A stretch of DNA of 64,000 nt from Clostridium aciditolerans (GTDB taxonomy: Bacteria > Bacillota > Clostridia > Clostridiales > Clostridiaceae): positions 372,001-436,000 of the forward strand of contig NZ_JAEEGB010000005.1 in assembly GCF_016316925.1 (NCBI RefSeq), in the 5' to 3' direction. Positions 7,483 to 13,519 of the stretch are shown here, piece after piece (the first letter of the stretch is position 1; the number at the start of each line of letters is the position of its first letter). A model generated the notes under the pieces. The model ran no database searches. It worked only from the letters and a program-made list of their open reading frames with translations, and had not been told where the DNA came from. A program made the translations under genes and the position numbers.

Positions 7483-8584
7483 AGTAATTATTCTATATTT
7501 AGTTATATCATCAATTCTTTTATATTCTTTTATAGGCCCAAAAGGTGAATTAGTAGAAAACTTAGAAATTCCCATTGGTGTGGGAATTGACTTAGAAAAA
7601 AAAAGTGAAAATGATATATCTTATAGTTCTCACATTTCATCATATTTATTTCAAGAGCGTAAGATAGATAGTACTGTATTGACTGGTGTTGCTAAAAATA
7701 TAGGAGAAACCAGAGAAAAACGGCAATTAAGGTCCCCTAAATCCTTTTTATTAGGGCTAGAAGCAATTGTTTTATTAAGTGAAGAATATGCTGAATATGG
7801 TATAAGAAACGAGATTGATATATTGCTAAATAATCCTCAAATAAACGATATGGCATTTGTTGTTATATGTAAAGAAAGATCAGAGGATATTTTTAAACAT
7901 AAGGTTAAAGGTTATTCAAGCTCATCAGAATTTATTCAAGGTCTAATAAAAAACGCTAAACAATTTAATTTTTTTCCTGAGCATGAATACACTCTTATGG
8001 ATACACTTGTAAGAATAGATGCTGAAGGGAGAACTCTCTTACTACCTTATATAGAATTAATAGATGGAAATATCAAGTTAACAGGTATCGCCCTTTTTAA
8101 AGTTGATAAAATGGTAGCAAAAGCTAATATTGAAGAAACTAAAATTATAAATATATTGAAGTACAGTAACGTAAAAGGTATGTTAACCATACAAGATAGC
8201 TCTAAAAAATATATAAACTTTTATGCAGAATCTAAGAAAAAAGTTAAATGCTATAAAGAAGATGATAAATTTAGATTTGTTATAGACCTATCTTTAAATG
8301 GACCAATTGTAAGCAATACCTTATATGCAAACTTAAAAAATGACCCAAAGCTTCTAAAAGAAGTTGCAAAAGATATTGAAAAAAATTTAAAAGAAACCTG
8401 TGAGGATTTTGTTAACAACAAAATTAAAGAAAAATATAAAATTGATGTTTTAGGCTTAGGAAAATTTGCTGCTGGAAAGTATGGAAGAGGAAAAGGTATA
8501 GATTGGGATAAAGTAATAAGCGAATCTATCATAGAAGTAAATGTTAAAGTTAAGATTGATAATGAAGGTAGAGGAGATTACTAA
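7463..8584 (+). CDS. spore germination receptor subunit C-like protein (Ger(x)C/GerKC family), copy 2
   Basis: This 373-residue protein is the paralogue of the gerC-like product at 4934-6073. It has the same GELVENLEIPIGVGIDL start of the folded part, the DAEGRTLLLPYIEL block and a C-terminal TCEDFVNNKIKEKYKIDVL. Like its partner it has a hydrophobic N-terminal helix followed by SFIGPKGEL with no lipobox cysteine, so loss of lipidation predates the duplication. An ATG at 7463 follows AAAGGTGATAAAA. It ends the operon. It could form a second receptor with gerB copy 2 and the shared A subunit. Confidence 0.9.
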   Translation: MTNKRNKVIILYLVISSILLYSFIGPKGELVENLEIPIGVGIDLEKKSENDISYSSHISSYLFQERKIDSTVLTGVAKNIGETREKRQLRSPKSFLLGLEAIVLLSEEYAEYGIRNEIDILLNNPQINDMAFVVICKERSEDIFKHKVKGYSSSSEFIQGLIKNAKQFNFFPEHEYTLMDTLVRIDAEGRTLLLPYIELIDGNIKLTGIALFKVDKMVAKANIEETKIINILKYSNVKGMLTIQDSSKKYINFYAESKKKVKCYKEDDKFRFVIDLSLNGPIVSNTLYANLKNDPKLLKEVAKDIEKNLKETCEDFVNNKIKEKYKIDVLGLGKFAAGKYGRGKGIDWDKVISESIIEVNVKVKIDNEGRGDY

Positions 8585-8603
8585 TAAATTACATAAAAAT
8601 AAC

Positions 8604-8633
8604 AGGTGTATAGCTTTAAAACCCTATACACCT
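8604..8633. terminator. hairpin terminator between gerC copy 2 and darA copy 2
   Basis: A ten-base perfect stem AGGTGTATAG / CTATACACCT with a ten-base loop lies between the converging genes. On the minus strand a T-rich stretch follows, so it best serves darA copy 2, and it may also stop the germination operon. Confidence 0.7.
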
Positions 8634-8656
8634 AAAAACCCTATAACTGCACAATT

Positions 8657-8989
8657 TTAAACCTTTAAATATTTTTCAACATCTACTGTAAATATAGTTG
8701 CTCCACCTACTTCAACTTTAGAATCACTAAGATAAGGCATATATATACCTGTTGCTTCTGTGGTAGAATATGATACCACTGTTTCTTCTCTTGTCTTACA
8801 GGTATTTCCTATTATTGTAATTACCTTATCAACGTATTCTTCATTTACACCTATCATAAGCGTAGTATTTCCGGACTTTAAGAAGCCTCCACTAGATGCC
8901 AGCTTTGTCATTTTAAAATTTTCTTTAATTAATGCTTTCATCAGCTTGTTGGCATCTCTGTCCTGAACAATGGCTATGATTAGTTTCAT
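8657..8989 (-). CDS. DarA/PstA-type cyclic-di-AMP receptor (DUF970, PII-like), copy 2
   Basis: This 110-residue DUF970 protein is closely related to the product at 771-1106 (MKLIIAIVQ, KLASSGGFLKSGNTTLMIGV, VEVGGATIFTVDVEKYL). The ligand loop with SGGFLKSGN is kept, so c-di-AMP binding is likely retained. The ATG at 8989 has GAGGAGGGAG just upstream. The gene is monocistronic and converges on the germination operon. Together with copy 1 it brackets that operon, which suggests a local duplication event. Different roles for the two copies cannot be read from sequence. Confidence 0.9.
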   Translation of the reverse strand: MKLIIAIVQDRDANKLMKALIKENFKMTKLASSGGFLKSGNTTLMIGVNEEYVDKVITIIGNTCKTREETVVSYSTTEATGIYMPYLSDSKVEVGGATIFTVDVEKYLKV

Positions 8990-9192
8990 ATAACTCCCTC
9001 CTCTTTATAAGGCTTTAACTACGAAACTTAAGTCATGCCTGTCTCCATTAATTACAAAATTCATCTTACAGCAGTATTTTCTTGTAATTTTCTAAATATT
9101 AAAATAATTACTCCTACTTTATACTATGTTCGATATTAGTCATAATTTACTACAAAATTATAGTTCAGTACTTTTATTTTTTATGTGGATTT

Positions 9193-9208
9193 TGTGATTT
9201 ATATCACA
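9193..9208. promoter_or_regulatory. CRP/FNR-superfamily-like operator upstream of the flavin reductase-like gene
   Basis: TGTGATTTATATCACA is nearly identical to the palindrome at 2070-2085. It lies 47 bases before the ATG at 9255, with AT-rich -10-like hexamers (TAAAAT at 9224) between. It may bind the same CRP/FNR-family regulator, which is not encoded in the window. Confidence 0.6.
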
Positions 9209-9254
9209 GTCTTCATTTCCGATTAAAATTACAATTAATTAGGAGGTGATAACA

Positions 9255-9824
9255 ATGGATAAAAAAAGTGTTAATTTTAAAAAACTATATTATGGGTTCC
9301 CTGTTATATTAATAAGCTACTATGATGAAAATGATGTTCCTAACATCACAACCCTATCATCTTCTTTTACATTAACAAATATGATATGCCTTGGAATTGG
9401 AAATAACAGCTATGCGCTAAATCAGATAAAAAAAGTAAAAGATTTTGTTGTTAATATTCCTGATAGAAATCTTATGAAGGAAATGGACATTTGTGGATAC
9501 TTGTCCGGTAATAAAAGCAGAAAATTTGAATTGACTGGCTTAACACCAGTTCAATCAAGCATAATTAAAGCACCTATGATTAAGGAATGTCCTATTTCTA
9601 TAGAGTGTAGCTTAACTAATGTTACTGAACTAGAAGATTTTAAAGGCATTACTACTATATTTGCAGCTATAAAAGGCAGATGTGTTTCTACAGATTTGTT
9701 AGATGATGAAGAGCATTTAATATACTCATTACTTAATCCAGTTTTATATGTAGGTGATAATGCAAATAAGACATATAGATATACCGAAAAATACAAGTCA
9801 GATAACTCCGGCTCTTTTATTTAA
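9255..9824 (+). CDS. flavin reductase-like domain protein (FMN-binding split barrel)
   Basis: This 189-residue protein has the split-barrel flavin reductase-like fold. It starts with FKKLYYGFPVILISYYDENDVPNITTLSS, where the substrate is commonly FMN. It continues with the NSYALNQIKKVKDFVVNIPDRNLM block and APMIKECPISIECSL, and ends in a variable C-terminus. Members bind FMN and act as NAD(P)H:flavin reductases or related electron carriers; the partner here is unknown. The ATG at 9255 lies after AGGAGGTGATAACA and is preferred over a GTG at 9246. The gene stands alone between a CRP-type palindrome and a strong terminator. Confidence 0.85.
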   Translation: MDKKSVNFKKLYYGFPVILISYYDENDVPNITTLSSSFTLTNMICLGIGNNSYALNQIKKVKDFVVNIPDRNLMKEMDICGYLSGNKSRKFELTGLTPVQSSIIKAPMIKECPISIECSLTNVTELEDFKGITTIFAAIKGRCVSTDLLDDEEHLIYSLLNPVLYVGDNANKTYRYTEKYKSDNSGSFI

Positions 9825-9872
9825 AAAAATAGATGTGGCACTTTAATTTTAGTGTCACATCTATTTTTATAT
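9823..9872 (+). terminator. Rho-independent terminator of the flavin reductase-like gene
   Basis: A long stem AAAATAGATGTGGCAC / GTGTCACATCTATTTT is followed by TTTTAT. It starts at the stop codon of the preceding gene. Confidence 0.88.
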
Positions 9873-9943
9873 AAACTCATTCCTACTTCAATAGCTTTTA
9901 ATTTAAATCAACAAATTTTTATATCTTCACAACCAACACATAG

Positions 9944-10084
9944 GTTAGGTTTATTGTTTGTATAGCCGCATTACTCCAAACATTACCTGTATTTTTTACA
10001 GAAGTTTTTGCAATATTAACTATATTTAGCTCATTACTAATTTACATCATATGCGGAAAACCATTATATATTATTACTTTGTAA
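9944..10084 (+). pseudogene. possible remnant of a small membrane-protein gene
   Basis: The 246-base gap before the YIEGIA gene holds an open stretch of 46 codons with no start codon or ribosome binding site. It reads as a hydrophobic tail (IVCIAALLQTLPVFFTEVF, then AILTIFSSLLIYIICGKPLY). It is preceded by in-frame stops. This could be the decayed end of a membrane-protein gene or chance coding in AT-rich DNA. No family was recognised. Confidence 0.25.
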
Positions 10085-10118
10085 TTACATATTAAGTAAT
10101 AAATGTTGGGAGGATTCT

Positions 10119-11024
10119 ATGGAAAAAGAGGCACTTTCACAGTATTATATTTTTTTAATATTAATACCAGTATTATGTGGAACTATAGCAAGATATCTTA
10201 CTCTTATTATTGACTACAGACAATATCCTAGTTACCCTAATGGTTATCTTATTCATTTAGTAACTGGATTTATATCTTCTGGAATAGGTGCTGTTGCAAT
10301 TCCTGCATTCCTCGAAAGAAATTTCGAGGCAATTACATTTCTTTTTCTTGCAGCTGAACAGTTTCGGGATGTAAGAAGAATAGAAAAAGAAAGCCTTCAA
10401 GACCTTGATGATGTTGAACATGTTTTTAGAGGAGAGGCATACATTGATGGTATAGCTAAAACCTTTGAAGCAAGAAATTATTTTTCACTATTAGTCGCCT
10501 TTATAACTAGTTTAACTATGCATATTCTACCTCATAAAATTATGTGGATAAATATTATATGTGGAGTAATAGTTGGAATAATTGCACTTTATATACTTAA
10601 AGCTTTTTCAAAAGGTAAAGCTGTTGGAGATATTGCTGATATAAAACTAGCTAAAATAACTGTAAAAAACTCTGAGTTATATGTAGATGATATCTTTGTA
10701 ACAAATCATTTAGGAACAGACAGATCTAGAGAATTAGTAAAAAATAGTGGTATAGCAGCGGTAATATATCCTAAAGAAAAGCACTTTAATAGAATACTTG
10801 ATCATAATGGCCAAAGACAGGCAATAATATTTGAAGCCTGTAGAATATTGGGACTCAGAAGATATCACTATACTAAACGTGATTATGAAACTGGAAGAAT
10901 AGCAGTTGTGCTGGTTCCAATTATTTATGACGAAGAAGCATTTATTGAAACTATAAAAAAGACTCCTCTTCTAGAGAGTATAAAAAAGAGTTACAGAATA
11001 ATGAACTCTAATTTTAATAAATAG
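10119..11024 (+). CDS. YIEGIA family sporulation membrane protein
   Basis: This 301-residue protein is a member of the YIEGIA family, recognised by GEAYIDGIAKTFEARNYFSL near residues 107-127, which contains the namesake motif. Four or so membrane segments occupy the first ~165 residues; a soluble C-terminal half contains VTNHLGTDRSRELVKNSGI and a glycine/arginine-rich CRILGLRRYHYTKRDYETGR. The family is confined to endospore formers and linked to sporulation, but its biochemical role is not established. The ATG at 10119 follows GGGAGGATTCT. It is coupled to the small partner gene 14 bases downstream and probably to the ArAE-like gene. Confidence 0.88.
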   Translation: MEKEALSQYYIFLILIPVLCGTIARYLTLIIDYRQYPSYPNGYLIHLVTGFISSGIGAVAIPAFLERNFEAITFLFLAAEQFRDVRRIEKESLQDLDDVEHVFRGEAYIDGIAKTFEARNYFSLLVAFITSLTMHILPHKIMWINIICGVIVGIIALYILKAFSKGKAVGDIADIKLAKITVKNSELYVDDIFVTNHLGTDRSRELVKNSGIAAVIYPKEKHFNRILDHNGQRQAIIFEACRILGLRRYHYTKRDYETGRIAVVLVPIIYDEEAFIETIKKTPLLESIKKSYRIMNSNFNK

Positions 11025-11038
11025 AAAGGATTGATATT

Positions 11039-11245
11039 ATGGGCGCAGATTCATACAATGCAGGTTATGAGATAATAGCATATATAACTTTAACTAAAGA
11101 CAGAGCACAAAATGGTAATCCTTTAATTTTAGTTGCCAGTAGCCAGGAAGAACAAAAGCAATTAACCGAGGATATCTCAAAAGCCTTGAAAGCGGAAGTG
11201 GTTCAACTTACCTGTGGAGATTATATGGTTATTACGAAAAAATAA
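11039..11245 (+). CDS. capping complex subunit for YIEGIA (small sporulation protein)
   Basis: This 68-residue soluble protein (EIIAYITLTKDRAQNGNPLI, then a C-terminal AEVVQLTCGDYMVI) matches the small protein annotated elsewhere as the capping subunit of YIEGIA, and always sits next to that gene. The ATG at 11039 follows GAAAGGATTGATATT. It has no membrane segment, so it presumably acts at the cytosolic or forespore side of the YIEGIA membrane protein. The name comes from family annotation, and its function is unproven. Confidence 0.8.
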   Translation: MGADSYNAGYEIIAYITLTKDRAQNGNPLILVASSQEEQKQLTEDISKALKAEVVQLTCGDYMVITKK

Positions 11246-11270
11246 TTAATATATTTAGGAAGGTGACGTA

Positions 11271-12107
11271 ATGGATTTAAAAAGAAAGGCAATTAGAGTT
11301 GGAATTGCTGCTTCTTTATGTATGCTAGTATCAAACTTATTAAAACTGAAATTTCCTTTTTTTGTTTTACTCCCTGCTGTTATGCCAATATCAACTTTCT
11401 TTGGAGAGACAATTAAATTTGGAGTAAATAGAATTATTGGTAGTTCCATTGGCGCTCTTATTGGTGTTATATTTATAACTATTCAAGAACAGAATATATT
11501 CCTAATTGGTCTAGGAGTCATATTAATTATTTATGTATGTAACTATCTTAAATGGAATAGCACTACATCTATTGCCTGCTTAGTATTTGCATCCATTATG
11601 GTTGGAGTAAAAGGATCCTCAGCTATAGTATATAGTGCTCATAGACTTCTTGACACATTTATAGGTATAGGCATCACCACACTTGTAAACCACTATATTT
11701 TCAATCCAGATGTAAAGCAGTTACTTAAGAATCAAGCCAAAAATATGCAAGATCATTTGCTAAATATAGCTAATACCAAGGATTTTTTTGAAAGCAAAGC
11801 CGAATTGAACAACATTGAATTAGAATTAAAGGATATGAAAGAGAAGTTAAAAATATATACTGAAGAATTTAAACGTACACCAAAGTTTTCTCTTTCAAAA
11901 AGTAAACTGGAGAATATGATATATGTCATTTCTGTTATTTTTGAACAAGTAAAAATAATTAATTATATTAATGGCAATAAAGATAAAAATGTTAATGGTG
12001 ACACTAAACTTGATATAAATAATATTGATATAGTTATTAATTTTCATAAAAATATATTTTTTAATGAAATGAAGAACTTAAATAAATTCATGAATGAATT
12101 GAGCTAG
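11271..12107 (+). CDS. aromatic acid exporter (ArAE/FUSC-like) family membrane protein
   Basis: This 278-residue protein has five or six membrane segments in the first ~145 residues (LLPAVMPISTFFGETIKFG, RIIGSSIGALIGVIFI, HRLLDTFIGIGITTLVNHYIFNP). A cytosolic helical half of ~130 residues follows with coiled-coil character (ELELKDMKEKLKIYTEEFK). This is the layout of the DUF939/ArAE_1 family of short Firmicute proteins related to aromatic acid exporters. The HRLLDTFIG motif is typical. It starts at 11271 with AAGGTGACGTA upstream and lies 25 bases after the YIEGIA partner gene, suggesting one transcript. Substrate unknown. Confidence 0.82.
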   Translation: MDLKRKAIRVGIAASLCMLVSNLLKLKFPFFVLLPAVMPISTFFGETIKFGVNRIIGSSIGALIGVIFITIQEQNIFLIGLGVILIIYVCNYLKWNSTTSIACLVFASIMVGVKGSSAIVYSAHRLLDTFIGIGITTLVNHYIFNPDVKQLLKNQAKNMQDHLLNIANTKDFFESKAELNNIELELKDMKEKLKIYTEEFKRTPKFSLSKSKLENMIYVISVIFEQVKIINYINGNKDKNVNGDTKLDINNIDIVINFHKNIFFNEMKNLNKFMNELS

Positions 12108-12130
12108 TTCCCCAGATTCAACAGGATAAT

Positions 12131-12187
12131 AAAGCTTAGCTAAACTTTGATAAGATAAACCCAATTTTTAACTAAGCTTTTTAATTT
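12131..12187. terminator. possible terminator between convergent genes
   Basis: AAAGCTTAG at 12131 pairs with CTAAGCTTT at 12172, followed by TTAATTTATT. The loop is long (about 32 bases), so it is a weaker case than the other terminators. It separates the ArAE-like gene from the hydroxylase operon. Confidence 0.5.
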
Positions 12188-12216
12188 ATTATATTAATAT
12201 TTCTAGACTGTTAAAT

Positions 12217-12684
12217 TTATTTAGCTGCCATAATGGATTTGATAGCATTCTTTATCTCCTCATAACCAGTACATCTACAAATATTGGATTGCAGCCATTG
12301 CTCTATCACATGATCATTTGCATCAGGGTGTATACTTGCTAAAGCGTGACAAACCATCAAAAATCCCGATGTACAATACCCACATTGAAAGCCCCAGTTA
12401 TCTACAAAGGCCTTTTGTATTGGTGCATTTTCCAAACCTTCAACAGTGACTATTTTTTTACCTATTGCCTCAACTGTCAGCATCAAACAAGATTTTATAG
12501 GCCATCCATCTATAAGAATGGTGCATGAACCACAGTCTCCATTTTCGCAACTTGCTTTAATCCCTGTAAGCCCTAGCTCATTACGGAGAGTATTTAATAG
12601 AATGTCTGAGGGCTTTGCAGCAACTTCTTTATCTTCTCCATTAACATTTAAGGTTATTATTGATTTACCAGAGATCTTTAACAT
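12217..12684 (-). CDS. molybdenum hydroxylase [2Fe-2S] subunit (XdhC/CoxS-like)
   Basis: This 155-residue ferredoxin-type subunit has both expected clusters. CENGDCGSCTILIDG (with the later SCLM cysteine) is the plant-type [2Fe-2S] site, and GFQCGYCTSGFLM plus NICRCTGYEEI is the second, four-helix-bundle site. It carries electrons from the molybdenum centre to FAD within a three-subunit xanthine dehydrogenase-family enzyme. It is the last gene of the operon, four bases after the FAD subunit. Its usual length and intact cysteines argue for function. The substrate cannot be inferred from this subunit. Confidence 0.93.
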   Translation of the reverse strand: MLKISGKSIITLNVNGEDKEVAAKPSDILLNTLRNELGLTGIKASCENGDCGSCTILIDGWPIKSCLMLTVEAIGKKIVTVEGLENAPIQKAFVDNWGFQCGYCTSGFLMVCHALASIHPDANDHVIEQWLQSNICRCTGYEEIKNAIKSIMAAK

Positions 12685-12688
12685 TTAA

Positions 12689-13519
12689 TCATACCTCCAG
12701 CTTCTCTAAAACTTCTATAAGCATTTTTTGCAACATAAACTTTCTAAAATCAGCTGATCCGGCTAAATCACTTAATATTGAATCTGGTATGTTATCTATG
12801 ATATTGTTAATACGCATATTATTTTGTAAGCTATCATCGTTTAAATAATCTTCAATTAAAGAAGATCTAAATGGGTAATCACAAACCCCGCTAAAGGCAA
12901 TGTTTATTCTATTATTATCTTTAAGTGCAGTAAGAGTAATTAAGGGATAGTCTATCTTATCACTTTTAGTTCTTTTTACATGTAAATATGGCAGAGAAAG
13001 AAATCGGCTATCTATTAATACACTTACTATAAATTCTTCATCACTAAGCTGTATTCTTTTATCAAATATATCACTTAATAATATTTGTTTTATGCCGCTG
13101 GAATTTGCTATAACCACTTCACTATTTGATATTAAAAGAGGCAGCACAGCTTCCCTATATATAATTGTCCCTGCTATATTTCCTCCAAGTGTGATTTTAT
13201 CTTGTATAGTATGGTCTGCAATTCTTTGCACCGTTAACCCAAGTAACGGAAATAAATTCGCTTCAGCAATTTGTGTAAGTGTCACAGAAGAACCAATAAT
13301 AAGTTTATTATCTCTTAATTCTTGCACATTGCATTCAGGTATTCCTTTTATGTCAATTATCGCTTCAGTATATACATTATGAGCCCTTGCCATACTTATA
13401 ATCTCAGTTCCGCCGCCGTAATACAAAGGCTTCTTTCCTTTGCTATTTAATTCAATATATAATTGAACAGCTTCCTCAAAAGTTTCAGGTTTATAATATT
13501 CAAAATCAAAGGGTATCAT
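12689..13519 (-). CDS. molybdenum hydroxylase FAD-binding subunit (XdhB/CoxM-like)
   Basis: This 276-residue subunit has the FAD_binding_5 domain (YYGGGTEIISMARAHN, then ITLGGNIAGTIIYREAVLPLL) and a C-terminal CO dehydrogenase flavoprotein domain. It passes electrons to the final acceptor, NAD or ferredoxin. The ATG at 13519 with GGAGGAAGAT upstream is the likely start. The frame is open for another 29 codons, but those overlap the large subunit. The real start overlaps the large-subunit stop by 14 bases, indicating translational coupling. Confidence 0.9.
   Translation of the reverse strand: MIPFDFEYYKPETFEEAVQLYIELNSKGKKPLYYGGGTEIISMARAHNVYTEAIIDIKGIPECNVQELRDNKLIIGSSVTLTQIAEANLFPLLGLTVQRIADHTIQDKITLGGNIAGTIIYREAVLPLLISNSEVVIANSSGIKQILLSDIFDKRIQLSDEEFIVSVLIDSRFLSLPYLHVKRTKSDKIDYPLITLTALKDNNRINIAFSGVCDYPFRSSLIEDYLNDDSLQNNMRINNIIDNIPDSILSDLAGSADFRKFMLQKMLIEVLEKLEV

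Noticed and set aside
12346-13382. Plus-strand open frames opposite the hydroxylase genes
   Set aside because: They are antisense shadows of strongly supported genes and lack ribosome binding sites or recognisable domains.
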